Source: Choricystis sp. odSpoLacu1 (taxonomy: Eukaryota; Chlorophyta; Trebouxiophyceae). From it: 64,000 nucleotides of DNA. Made by a program: the position numbers and the translations under genes. The stretch is from contig OY253653.1 of NCBI GenBank assembly GCA_958009055.1, forward strand, positions 496,001-560,000, in the 5' to 3' direction. Every line of letters starts with the position of its first letter. The first letter of the stretch is position 1. Under the pieces are notes generated by a model, which did no database searches, was not told the DNA's origin, and worked only from the letters and a program-made list of their open reading frames with translations. Positions 9,642 through 19,440 of the stretch are shown here, piece after piece.

Positions 9642-11177
9642 TCACTCCTTGCCCTCCGCCACCACCGCAGTCAGCGTTTCAGGATCATACTCCGTCTTCC
9701 AGAACCAGGCGTCCTCGGTGCGGCCGGGCGGGCCGCCCCCGTGCGGCGGCAGGGCGCCTTGGTAGAGCCAGCACTCGGCTTCCACCGCGCGCAGGCGCGA
9801 GTGGACGCGGCCGCCACGTGCGAGCAGTTCACGCGGCGCCAGGCCTGCTGCCAGGTCTGGAGGGGGAGGGGGCGGGGGCAGGCCTTCAGCTGCCGCTGCC
9901 TCGGCTGCAGCCGCCACCGCCGCCGCGCGGGCCGCCCTGAAGTCGGCGCCGTCGACGAACACGCGCGTTTCGGCCCACGACGTGCCGTCGGGCAGCCGGT
10001 ACAGCGCGACCAACTGCGCCCACGACAGCAGGGCGGTGCCGTCTGCGCCGGCCACGCCCACATTGAAGCAGGCGCCGTGGGCGGCGGCGGTGGCGGGGTC
10101 GATGGTGGGGGGGGGGGGGTGGGGGCGGCGGCTCGACCGCCGATCCGCGGCGCGGCAGCTTTCTCTTTTTGGCGGGTGGCGCAGGCGCTGCCGCCGCCGT
10201 CCGCCGCTCCCCTGGCACCACCTCAAACTCGTACACCACTCCATCATCGTCGCCATCGATGACGGTGGCGTCGCCATAGAAGACGGCGCCGTCGGCGGCG
10301 TCGACGCCGTGTGCCGCGGCGACGGTGGTGCCGGGGGGTGGAGCGCCGAGACGCCGTTTGAGCGCGACGCGCGTTTCGCCGTCGCCGTCGTCATCATCCT
10401 CGCCGGCGCCACCATCCACGACGACGCGGGAAGAGGCAGCTGCAGCCGGCCGCCCAGATGGCGCCCCCGCCGCCGACGGCGGCCGCCCGCGCGGCGGTGG
10501 CGGTGGCGCGCGCCCCGTCGCAACCAGCCACATCTTTTTGATGCCCGCCGCCGACCGCCACGGCAGCAACGCGGCCACGTCGGCCCAGGAGCGGCGAGCG
10601 GCGCGAGCTTCGCGCACGACTTCTAGTTCGCAGGGCGTGAGACCGCCGCCGGGAGGGGGAGGGGGAGGGTGGAAGGCGGCCGACGCGGGGGGCGGGCGCG
10701 ACGGTGGGGGGTGGGACGCGGCAGCTGCTGCAGCCGCGGCCGCCGTGTCTGCGTCAGTGGGAGCGGGAAGTGGTGATGTGGCAGATGCTGCCACCGTCGT
10801 CGCCACACCCTGTTTGTGGTGCGGGCGCGCCACGAACTCAGAGGGCGGGAGCGTGGGGAGCGGGGCCGCGGCGGCGCGAGCGGCTAGAGGTGGGATTGGG
10901 GGGGGGGGGGAGAGGTTGGTTTTCGGGCGTTCCTCCTCTTCTCCCGTCTCTCTCTTTCCCACTCAACCATCTCAAACTCACCTGCGTGCCGCACGGCGTG
11001 CACCAAGTGGCCACACCGCGGCCCCCGCTTGACGCGCGACTCGGGCGGCGTGACTGCATCGCCATACCTCGCCCCTCCCGCCCCGCCTCGCGCAGCCAGC
11101 CTGTCCAGGTGGAAGGCAGGCACGGGGAGGCGGGACGGCCAGGGGACGGCGTCCAGGCGGTCCCGTTTGCGGCCCAT
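9642..11177 (-). CDS. SANT/Myb-like domain protein (frame break at a G13 run)
   Basis: Exon 1 is 10982-11177 (65 codons), intron 10884-10981, and the rest is 9642-10883. I do not recognise the family. Visible: a basic start MGRKRDRLDAVPWPSR; a SANT/Myb-like helix set LTPCELEVVREARAARRSWADVAALLPWRSAAGIKKMW with spaced Trp residues (key residues W..V..LLPW....IKKMW); a Lys/Arg cluster PPAKKRKLPRR that could be a nuclear signal; many Ala/Pro tracts; and a Trp-rich C-terminus (LYQGALPP, DAWFWKTEYDPET). The frame changes at a run of 13 G on the plus strand (10107-10119): both sides are open and look coding, and removing one base would join them. I therefore read it as one gene of about 478 residues, perhaps a nuclear DNA- or chromatin-binding protein. 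Confidence 0.6.
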
Positions 11178-11284
11178 TTTTGCGGTGAGCGGAGAAATCA
11201 ACGTCGAGAGAAGAGAGAGAGCACAGAGCGAACGGCCCTTTTTTCTATTTCCCACTCGACAAAGACCACACACAACCAGCCACC

Positions 11285-12337
11285 ATGGTGGAAGGCCTCA
11301 CCCGCGAAGAGATCGAACGGTGCGTCTGGCGTGTGTGGGAGGTGGCGCGGCGCGGAGGGGGGCGTGTCCAAAACAGTGTGCGCGCATCGGCTGCGACTGG
11401 TCACCTCCCTCCTCACGCTCCCTCCCTTCTCCCCCCTCACACACAACACCACACAGGCTCATGTTCTTCGAGCAAGCCCGCGAGTACGCGGAGCAGGAGT
11501 ACTCCCGCAACAAGAGAGACACGCAGGTGTGATTGGGGATGGGAAGGGGGAGTGTGTTTTTGCTACTGCTGGCCGCGCAGCGGGAAGCGGGCGCCGCGGG
11601 TGGCAGCACACACGCGAGCCGATACTCTAGAAGAGCCGGCGTTTGGCGCGCGAAGAAAACAAGCGCACACACGCCTCACCCGTCCCACCCCCCACTCCTC
11701 TCCCTCTCCCACAGGCGCTCACGCGCTGGGGTGGCGCCCTGCTGGAGCTGGCCCACTTTTGCCAGGGCAGCGAAGCCTACGAGAAGATCCAGCTGGTGAG
11801 TGTGGTGTGGGAAGAGAGAGAGAGAGAGTTGCCGACCGCCCTTTTTCTCTCACCTCCCCACCCCGCACCACCCACACACTCTAGGCGATCCAAAAATTCG
11901 ACGAAGCCCTGGCCATTGACCCCAAGAAGCACGACGCCCTGTGGTGCCTGGGCAACGCGTACACGTCGCAAGGCTTTTTGACGGCGGATGGTGGCTCGGC
12001 CGGCACGCTCTTTGAGCGCGCTTCTGGCTGCTTCCAGCGCGCCCTCGCGGAAGACCCCTCGTCCGACGTCTACAAGAAAGCGCTGGAGATGACCAAGAAG
12101 GCGCCCGCCCTGCACGCCGAGCTGCAGAAGCAGCTGCAGGCGTCGCAGCCGGGTGGTGGCGCGAGTGGCGGCGCCGCCGCCGCGGGCGGCGGCGCGGCGC
12201 GCGGCGGTGGCGGCCGCTCCGCGTCCTCCACCTCGTCCGACATGTGGTGGGATGTGGCGGGCTGGGTCGCGCTCAGCGCGATCGTGGTCGGCGTCGTCGC
12301 ACTCGCTCGGTCGGGGCCGACGCCCGCGACCAAGTGA
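11285..12337 (+). CDS. TOM20: Mitochondrial import receptor TOM20, plant type
   Basis: Exons 11285-11319, 11457-11526, 11715-11795 and 11885-12337 encode 212 residues. Plant TOM20 sits in the mitochondrial outer membrane, held by a C-terminal anchor, and binds presequences through a TPR-like groove; it is unrelated by descent to animal TOM20, so this supports a green-lineage host. Diagnostic blocks: RLMFFEQAREYAEQEY, LTRWGGALLELAHF, IQKFDEALAIDPKKHDALWC, LGNAYTSQGFLT, YKKALEMTKKAPALHAELQK. A Gly/Ala-rich spacer leads to the single membrane segment (WDVAGWVALSAIVVGVVALA), followed by a short tail. The first coding exon is just 35 bases. Start codons of this gene and the SANT-like gene lie 107 bases apart, head to head. 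TOM7 is also in this window. Confidence 0.95.
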
Positions 12338-12857
12338 GCGGGTTTTTTCTTTCTTTCTTTTCCTCTCCTCCTTCCGCTTCCCTTGTTTTTTTTTGCTCCA
12401 ACCCCTTTTCAGAAACCCCCGCCCTTGCCTCTTGAGCGCTGTTTTGTTTTTTCGGGGGGAGAGAGTGGGGGAAACACACACACCACACGAGACCACAAAA
12501 ACAGAACAAAAAAAGACAACCCTCCTCTGTAAAACGGTGGGCCGACTGACGGCCTGCACGGTTTCGCACTGTTCTTTTCATGAGTGGGCAGGAGTGAGAC
12601 GAAACAACATCGTGCGTTTTGCATGAATGAAAAGCCAAGAAAAACTGCCCCGTTTCTCTCCACACAACCCACCCCCACAACGGCCTCAGATTTCGCACTG
12701 TTTGTTTGTTCCATGAAGGGGGCAGAGACGGAAAACGTCGTGGGTGCGTTTGCATGAAAAAACCAACAAGAAAGAAAAAAAACACTGTCCGTCCCCGTTT
12801 CTCCACACAACCCACCCTTTGCGCTCCCATACTCACCACTCAACTCAACGCCACTCT
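12338..12857. other. Convergent gap between TOM20 and p23 with a duplicated element
   Basis: About 520 bases holding the 3' ends of two convergent genes. It has T-rich and A-rich runs and an imperfect tandem duplication described separately. No protein or tRNA gene seen. Confidence 0.55.
12549..12817. repeat. Imperfect tandem duplication of about 131 bases
   Basis: Two diverged copies, about 12549-12679 and 12680-12817. Shared blocks in the same order are ACGGCCT, TTTCGCACTGTT, ATGA followed by GGGCAG, a CGTGCGTTT/GTGCGTTTGCATGAA block, then a CCCCGTTTCTC...CCACACAACCCACCC end. The conserved blocks are interrupted by small indels. No coding frame runs through both copies. It may be a duplicated 3'-end element or a non-coding RNA. 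Confidence 0.8.
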
Positions 12858-13699
12858 TCACTCGGGCTTGATCTCCTCCACCTCGTCATCGCTGTCCCCC
12901 TCCCCCTCGCCCCCGCCCGTGAACTCGTCCAGGGCCGGCATCCCTTCGCCGCCGCCCCCCATGCCCTGCATCGCGGCCTCAAAGTTGCCAAACTGGGACA
13001 AGTCGCCAAAGTCGAAGCCTGGGCCGCCACCAGGGCCGCCACCGGGAGCGGCGGCAGCTGCTTCCTCGTCATCGGAGTCCATCCACCTGTCCCAATCCAC
13101 TTTGATGTTGGCGGGCGTCTTGCCCTTCCCCTCCAGCAGCCGGGGCCACCGCTCCGCCACCTGCTTGACCAGCACCAGCACAACGTGGCGGTCTGTGGTG
13201 GCGGTCTGGGAGGCCGAGGCATCGATGGCGGCGTGCAGGGTCAGGTCGAGGGTGTAGGCGTGGGGCGCAGGGTCGGCGCCCTCGCCGTCGCCGCGGAAAG
13301 CCAGGGTGCCGTGGCCAGCACCGTCGTCGCCAAGCTTGACGTCGGGGGATTTGCAGTCCTGGTGGTGTGGAGGAGGAGGGAGGGTTGAGGGAAGAAGAAG
13401 GATGGGCGGCACCCGGAAGCCGGTGTGCATTGGGCGGGCGGGGGCGCCTATTGCGCCTCTCCTCGCGTCCCCACTCCGCGCCACGTGGTGTTGTGCGTTC
13501 ACACGCCCAGAATGGGGGCGAGTGTGGCGGGTTGGGCCGGGCGGGGGTGGGGGCAGGGGCAGACACAAACGGCGGCGTGGGGGTCCACTTTCGCTTCTCT
13601 CTCTCTCTCACACACCCCACACACCTGGATGTCGATCGTCAGGAACAGCTTGTCCTTGCGCTGAGCCCACAGAACGTTGGGGTGCAGCTGCTGGGTCAT
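12858..13699 (-). CDS. P23: p23 / Sba1-type HSP90 co-chaperone
   Basis: Exons 13625-13699 and 12858-13358 give 191 residues. p23 caps closed HSP90 dimers and slows ATP hydrolysis during client folding. The CS domain starts with PNVLWAQRKDKLFLTIDIQ, followed by VKLGDDGAGHGTLAFRG, and ends with the p23 signature around RHVVLVLVKQVAERWPRLLE and NIKVDWDRWMDSDDEE (VDWDxWxDSDDE is the family's hallmark). A Gly-rich stretch with FDFGDLSQFGNFEAAMQGM and an acidic tail ending in EEIKPE follow, as in plant p23. The intron (13359-13624) is GT...AG with a GTGTGTGG donor. It is head to head with the LYAR gene, with 116 bases between start codons. Confidence 0.93.
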
Positions 13700-13815
13700 G
13701 GTGTGTTGTGGGTGTGGAGGGCGAAGCGCAGAAGACAGAAAAAAAACGGCGAAGAGAGAAGTGAGTTTTCGCAGACGTTTTTTTTCGTTGTTCTCGCTTC
13801 CTTCCCTCCTTCACC

Positions 13816-14754
13816 ATGCCGTGGTTTGTGTGCGGCGACTGTGGCGACACCATCAAGAAGGTGAGAATGGTTGTGTGTGTGCACGTGGGCGTCGGCAGGG
13901 GCAGAGAGGCCGGGCGGGGTGCCGCGACGCTGCTGCGACGGCTTGCACGCCAATTTCCGACCTCCCTCTCCCTCTCTCCCTCTCCTCAGCCCAAAATCCT
14001 CGCCCACACCCGCACCTGCTCCGCCTCCCTGCTCACCTGCGTCGACTGCTCCCGCGACTTTGACGTGCGGTCTGTCGGCACGCACGTGTCTTGTGTCACT
14101 GAGCACGACAAGTACGCGCGCGGCGCGACCAAGCCGGGCGGGCACGCGGCAGCCGGCTTTTATGGCGATGAGGGAGGCGACGGAGGGGGTGGGCCGCGGG
14201 GTGGCAAAGCCGCCGCAGCAACGACCAACGACGGCGGCGTGGCAGGCGCGCGCCACCTGGCCACCCGCCCGCCCTGGGTGTGCGCCCTGTGCAACGTGAC
14301 CACCACGTCCCGCGACACGCTTCTGGGGCACGCGGCTGGGGCCAAGCACGTGCGGCGGGCGCGCGCAGCGGACAGAGGGGCCAAAAAGGCGGGGGCTCAG
14401 GCTGAGGCCGACGACTCGTCTGCCGCCGCCGCCAAAGGCCAGGCGGACGAACGCCTGGCCGCCAAACAGCCTGCGGCTGCGTCAACCGTGGACACGCTGG
14501 CCACGCCCCCCGAAAAGGCGAGCAAAAAGCACGCGCCTGCCTCCACTCCCAAACCTCCCCGCTGGAAAAAACTGGCTGCCATCGCCCTCAAAGCAGCGCC
14601 CAAGCGCAAGCTGGCCGAGCCCGCCCTCGTGGCGGCTGTGGCGCAGGCGGCGGGCGTGAGTGTGGAGGCGGTGGAGGCGCAGGTCGGCGCGTGGCACGCG
14701 TCGTCCAAGTTTGCAGTGAAAAAGGGCAAGGTGAAACTGGTGAAGGAGGCGTGA
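13816..14754 (+). CDS. LYAR-type zinc-finger nucleolar protein
   Basis: Exons 13816-13860 and 13990-14754 encode 269 residues. The N-terminus MPWFVCGDCGDTIKK, then HTRTCSASLLTCVDCSRDF and GTHVSCVTEHDKY form the two C2HC fingers of the LYAR family (Cys pairs C6/C9, then H and C, then C-x2-C and H-x3-C). A second zinc finger of U1/C2H2 type follows (PPWVCALCNVTTTSRDTLLGH with the later KHVRRAR), which the plant members also have. The C-terminus is Lys-rich with a small helical domain (KLAAIALKAAPKRK). LYAR proteins are nucleolar and linked to rRNA processing. The intron is 129 bases, a multiple of three with no stop, so a retained intron would insert 43 residues in frame after the first Cys pair. 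Confidence 0.88.
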   Translation: MPWFVCGDCGDTIKKVRMVVCVHVGVGRGREAGRGAATLLRRLARQFPTSLSLSPSPQPKILAHTRTCSASLLTCVDCSRDFDVRSVGTHVSCVTEHDKYARGATKPGGHAAAGFYGDEGGDGGGGPRGGKAAAATTNDGGVAGARHLATRPPWVCALCNVTTTSRDTLLGHAAGAKHVRRARAADRGAKKAGAQAEADDSSAAAAKGQADERLAAKQPAAASTVDTLATPPEKASKKHAPASTPKPPRWKKLAAIALKAAPKRKLAEPALVAAVAQAAGVSVEAVEAQVGAWHASSKFAVKKGKVKLVKEA

Positions 14755-14984
14755 ATGAAGGCGTTGTGGTGTCTGTAAAGTAGCGCAAACCCCCTGATCA
14801 TTCTGTCGCGAGTTGTGAGGATAAACACAACACATAACGTTCCTCTTTTCGTTCGTCGTTCGCGGGGCCCGCGCGGGCGCGCTCCTGTGCCCCCATTGCG
14901 GCACCCGAACGTCGAGCCCTTGCCTCACACCCTCTCTCACTGACTGCACGCGTTGCTCGCGCGCGCACGCCTCTTTCGTCTCCC

Positions 14985-15901
14985 ATGGGCGCGGCCGCAT
15001 CGCTCATCCGCGCTCGCGTCGGCTCCGAAACCTATTTTGACTCGGTCGAGCGTACGCTCAAAAGGCTGGCCGACAACGTGCACCGGCTAGAGGTGCGATT
15101 GGGGAGCGAGAGAGCACACAACGGCCACGGAATTGCGCGCGCGCCAAAACGGACACCCAACCTCCCCTCCCCACTCAACACCCACAGACCGTCACATCTG
15201 CCCGCCGCGCCCGCGCCGACGCCGCCTCCGTCCTCATCAAAGCCTATGGGGGCTTTGCTTTTGTGGCGGCCGCAGCCGTGGCGGCCGCCGCCGTGCGCGC
15301 GCCGCCCGGCGCGCACACGCCGGCCGCGCACGCGGCCCGCGTGGCACCCCTGTTTTTGGTGCCTGTGCTCGTGGTGGCCCTCCTGACGCTTGTGAATGCG
15401 GCCACCCGCCTGCTCAACGCGCGGGACGCGGCCTCGTTGATCAAGGCGCGGTCACGGTTGGCGCGCGCGGTCGCAGAGCTAAAAGACGCGACGCGCCACG
15501 ACAAGACGGCCCGCTTGTTGGCCCGGTATGATCCTGCCACAGCAGCCAGGCGACACCAGGCGGCAGCAGCGGCGGCGCAATCGCCCAAGCGGCACACGCG
15601 GCCCACGCCTGCCACTCGCGGCCCCGCCGCTCTCGCCACCGCCGCCCTCGCCACCGCGGGCAACGCCCTCCTGCCCGCCCTGGACAGACTGGCCGCCGGT
15701 GTCGTCGGAGACAGCCCCGAGCTGACGTCCGCCCTGGCGGACGCGCGGCGGGAGGCGGCCGCGCTGCGCGGCGCGCTGGCGAGTGCGCAGCGCGCGGCGG
15801 CGGCGTTGGCGGCCGAGAATGAAGGGTTGAGGAGGAAGTTGGGTGATGGGGGTGGGCAGGCGGCTGCGACACCACCAGAGCATGACACGAAGCAAGCGTA
15901 G
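14985..15901 (+). CDS. Lunapark-like ER membrane protein without zinc ribbon
   Basis: Exons 14985-15092 and 15188-15901 give 273 residues. Layout matches lunapark, the protein of ER three-way junctions: a short N-terminus with a Gly-2 that could be myristoylated, a coiled-coil helix (FDSVERTLKRLADNVHRLE), two membrane segments (about residues 57-74 and 88-108), then a coiled coil containing KTARLLARYDP, which corresponds to the family's KLILERFDP. Later, LPALDRLAAGVVGD resembles the block just before the lunapark zinc ribbon, but here no CxxC...CxxC follows: the protein continues with an Ala/Glu coiled coil and stops. So the assignment rests on topology and two short blocks. Start is the first ATG after a GC-rich leader. 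Confidence 0.6.
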
Positions 15902-16020
15902 AGAGAGAGGGACGAGAACTGATTGTTTTTTTATGTTTCTAAAAAAGGCGAAACATTTCAACCCCCAAAACGATTTTCTTTGCAGTGCTGAAATGAAAAA
16001 AATGCGCCATACACTCCTCA

Positions 16021-18017
16021 TCACGCCGCCACTCCAGCCGCCTCCAACTTGAGCTCGGCCGCCGCCTCCGCCAACCCGGGCGACGCGGCCGCCGGGATCG
16101 AGTGCTGGTCCAACATATCCACCGTGGCCGCCGGCACGGACGCAGCATCCAGCACAATCACTTCATCATAGTCCAGGTCGAACCGCAGGAAGCAGGCGGG
16201 GGAGGAGGAGGGGGAGGTGTCGACGTCGGAGCCGGCCGCATCGACGGCCGCCCCGACCGCGGCCTCCACCATGGCAGCCAGGTGCGCCAAATTCCGCACC
16301 GCCGTCCCGTTGAACGACCGCACGCGCACGTTGAACAGGTCGTCATACCCCAGTGTCGCGTCGCAGGCCAGGACTTGGGACAGAATCACGACTTGTTCGT
16401 CTTTTTCCTTTTTGACGCCGTGGAACAGAGTGTCGAGCAGCTTGACCGGCGAATCAGACACATAGTCCGACCCATACTCACTCTGCAGGTAGGGTTCGGA
16501 CGCGGGGGTGAAGACGAGGCCCGCGACGACGAGGTAGGCGGGGTCGGCGCCCCCCAGGTGGAGGGGAACAAGGGGCGCGGGTGGAGACAGCGGGACATCC
16601 AGCTCCAACTCTGCTCCCGCCCTCAGCACGCGCACCCGCGCCGTCTCCCCACAAAACTTTTGGGAGACGAGGTGGCCGAAGGTAATGCGTTCACCGGGGC
16701 GAAACGGCACCGACCCATCGTTGGCGATCGCGACGCCGTCGAAATGGGTCAACACGTCGTCCGCGCGCAACACCGCGGCAGCGGCAGCTGTGGGCGCCAC
16801 GCTGCGGATCAACACGCCCTTGACGGACGGCGTCATGCCGTAGGACGCGCGCAGCGGGGCCGACTCCAGGCGCTGCCACCGGATGCCGAGCACAGGGAAG
16901 TTGGTGAAGGTGGCGTTGCGCGCGTAATCGAGGAGAAAACGTTGCGCCACGGGCGGGGGAATGATGTAGCCCACGTTTTCAGCGTCTGACCCGGCCATGG
17001 ACTGGAACGCGATGCCGATGCACTGGCCGTGGCGGTTGAGGGCTGGTGGAGGGCAGGGAAGGGAGGGTGTGTGTGAGAGAAAGGAAAGGAAGAAACGTCG
17101 CGCAGCGACCTTTCTTGTTTTCCTTCCCCCCCTCTCTCTCAACTCTCACCTGCCCCCCCGCTATTCCCGCTGTTGATGGGCGCCGACACCTGGCACCCCA
17201 GCAGCTCGGTGGAGCCGTGCACATAGTTGGTGACTTCGATGCGGGAGACGACGCCAGACACGATGGCGAGCGACTCGCCGCCGACGGGGTGGCCCACGAC
17301 GACGACCGCGTCTTGCAACCGCGGCAGCGGCCCGAATTCTAAAGGCGCCACCCCCTCCCAAAACGCGTCATCGTCCACCGTCAGCAGGGCAATGTCGCAC
17401 TCGGTGCCGATGGCCAGGACGCGGGCCAGGAACTTGGCGTCGTCGCCGCGGCGCTTGACGCGGACCTGGGACGCGTACTCGACGGAATGAGCATTCGTCA
17501 GCAACCACCTCTGGCCCGGCACCGCGGCCGCGATCATGAAGCCGGACGACGTGGACGCAAACTGGCGCTTGCGTTGCCAGGGAAGGGAGAAGTTGGGCTC
17601 GGTGTGGACGCAGTAGACCTGTTTGAGGGGGGGTAAAAAAAGGGGGTTAAAAACGTGTTAAAAGTCGCTCCATCCATTCCCCTCTGCCCCTTCACACACC
17701 AACCCTCTCTCTCTTCTCACCTTGACGACCGCGTCCATGAACCGCGCGCCGTCGGCCAACGAGTCGTCGTCGTCGTCGTCGACGGGTGCGCCGCGCAGCG
17801 GCAACAACTCTTCATCCACCGACGCCAGCACGGGGGGGGCACCGCCCCCGCCACCGCCAGACGTGGTGACCGGCTTGGCAGGACCGCTCGGAGGGGGGCG
17901 TTTGCCGCCCTTGCGCTTGGCGAGGGTGGGAGTGGGGCGGCCGCCGCGCGGGGTGGCGGGGGCGGGGGGTGGGCGCCGCGGCGTGGACGCCGCGGTGGAG
18001 CCCCCGGGGCTCCACAT
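16021..18017 (-). CDS. DEG9: DEG9-type serine protease (Deg/HtrA family with PDZ repeats)
   Basis: Exons 17721-18017, 17150-17618 and 16021-17042 encode 595 residues. It matches the plant DEG9 group closely: [66 protein letters not shown] and NSGNSGG. The catalytic triad is visible as His143, Asp174 and Ser252. The residue after NSGG is Ala where most family members have Pro. Two PDZ-like regions follow ([10 protein letters not shown]...DVLTHFDG, and the later [15 protein letters not shown]). The first 100 residues are Pro/Gly-rich with a run of six Asp and a basic patch AKRKGGKR. Arabidopsis DEG9 is nuclear/nucleolar and cleaves a cytokinin regulator; the basic patch fits that location, but no target can be read here. 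Confidence 0.93.
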
Positions 18018-18231
18018 TTTGGGTGTGGGTGTGTGGTGTCTGGCAGGGCAGGGTGGGGAGGGGGCAGAGAGCGGGAGGGAGCGGAGGAGGGGCGAATTTG
18101 GCGCCGCCCAAAACTCTCGCTCTGTGTCCGGCGTCCCTGCTGTTTGTGTTTTCTTTGCTCTCTCCGTGTTTTCTACCCTTCCCCAACAAAAAATCAAACA
18201 ACAAAAATCACACCGTCGCCTCTCTCTCTTG

Positions 18232-19311
18232 TCACAGCCCCCACCCCGCACACGCGGCCGCCAACACCTTAAACCTCTCCTCCGCCGCCGCCCTGTCCGC
18301 GAGCGGCGCGCCTGCGTGGCGGTCGGGGTGCCACGCCGCCCTCGCCCGCCGCACCGCGCGCGTCAAGGTGGCGGGCGACTCGTCGGGCAGGTGTCCCGCC
18401 CCAAGGGCGGCCAGCAGGGACGCTGGGCCGGCGCGCGCGGCGGCGGCAAGGGCGGGCGCGAGCGTGGAGCGCGCGGCCGCGCGCGCAGCGTCCAGGGCAG
18501 CAGCTTCCGATGCGGCCTCCCGCTCGCGGGCGCGGTGGTCTGCCAGGCGGGCCGCGACGCGCGGGTCGGAGGTGTCGAGTGGGGGTGGTGGTGAAGCGGA
18601 AGGGGAGGAAGAGGATTCAACACGCTGCTGCGGCGGCGACCGCGACCGCCGTTTTTTGGGTCGCCGCCGTGCCCCCGCCGACGCGCACGCTGCTGCCGCC
18701 GCCTCAGCTTCGGGTGCATACTGCTGGTGCCACCAGCGCGCGACGTCGGTCCACCGATCGTCGACGGGGGGGGCGACGACGGGGGGGGCAGCGCGGCGCG
18801 CGCGCGGCGGCGCGGCGGCGGCGCGCTTGCGGCGGGCCCGCTTGGGCGGAGGCGGCGGTGGGGCAGGGGCAGCAGCTCGCTCATCATCTGACGACGACAG
18901 TATGATGAAGTCGACGCCCTCGTTGGAAGCGGGTGGAGGGCGCGGCGCGGCGGGGGGCGACCGCGGCGGCACAGGCGCCGCCGCCGCCGCCTGGGGGGTC
19001 GCGCCCACTCCGCCACCACCGCCACCACACACGCCACACGGTGACGGCGACCGCGGCGCCGGCGGCGACAGTGGCGACCGGTGGGACGGGCCGGAAGGCG
19101 CATCCGCTGCTGTCATTGAGGGCGCGGGGCGGCAGGCGTGCATGGCGGCTTGTTCAGCCGCCAGGGCGGCGCGCATGCCGGCCAGACTGGCGTCCAGGCG
19201 GGCGAGGGGCTGGGTTTTGGGGTGGGGGGAGGTGAGCAGACGGCTAGTGTGAGGGGGCGTCGGGAATTCCTGCTTTCCCAAACCACGACTCACGTCGCCT
19301 GGCGCGCTCAT
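18232..19311 (-). CDS. C-terminal J-domain protein
   Basis: Exons 19294-19311 (six codons) and 18232-19209 give 331 residues. The only recognisable domain is at the end: LLAALGAGHLPDESPATL, then RAVRRARAAWHPDRHAGAP with the HPD loop, then a final helix ERFKVLAAAC. This is a J domain, which stimulates Hsp70 ATPase. It is unusual in being the last element of the protein. The rest is low-complexity: Ala/Pro/Gly tracts, an acidic-Ser patch ILSSSDDE, two Lys/Arg clusters (KRARRKRAAAA, RRRPKKRRSRS) that look nuclear, and WTDVARWWHQQYAPE. The tiny first exon is inferred from the perfect GTGAGT donor and ACCCAG acceptor; without splicing the frame would also stay open, so the start of the protein is less certain. 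Confidence 0.7.
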   Translation of the reverse strand: MSAPGDVSRGLGKQEFPTPPHTSRLLTSPHPKTQPLARLDASLAGMRAALAAEQAAMHACRPAPSMTAADAPSGPSHRSPLSPPAPRSPSPCGVCGGGGGGVGATPQAAAAAPVPPRSPPAAPRPPPASNEGVDFIILSSSDDERAAAPAPPPPPPKRARRKRAAAAPPRARRAAPPVVAPPVDDRWTDVARWWHQQYAPEAEAAAAACASAGARRRPKKRRSRSPPQQRVESSSSPSASPPPPLDTSDPRVAARLADHRAREREAASEAAALDAARAAARSTLAPALAAAARAGPASLLAALGAGHLPDESPATLTRAVRRARAAWHPDRHAGAPLADRAAAEERFKVLAAACAGWGL

Positions 19312-19440
19312 GTGTGGACGGTTGAGAGTGGGTGACGCGCGCGCGCACGCCCACACCAAATGCGCCGGGGGTGCGCGCCGCCCACACCGAAGCAAAACGA
19401 TAAAAAAAACTGGCCCCCTCACATCTCGGCACTCGCTCGC

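Noticed and set aside
10100..10125. An intron to explain the frame change in the SANT-like gene
   Set aside because: No GT and AG pair of usable spacing around the G13 run restores the frame; a one-base difference in the run does.
12338..12857. Tandem copies as mobile element or CRISPR-like repeat
   Set aside because: Only two diverged copies, no terminal inverted repeats, target duplication or transposase, and a eukaryotic context.
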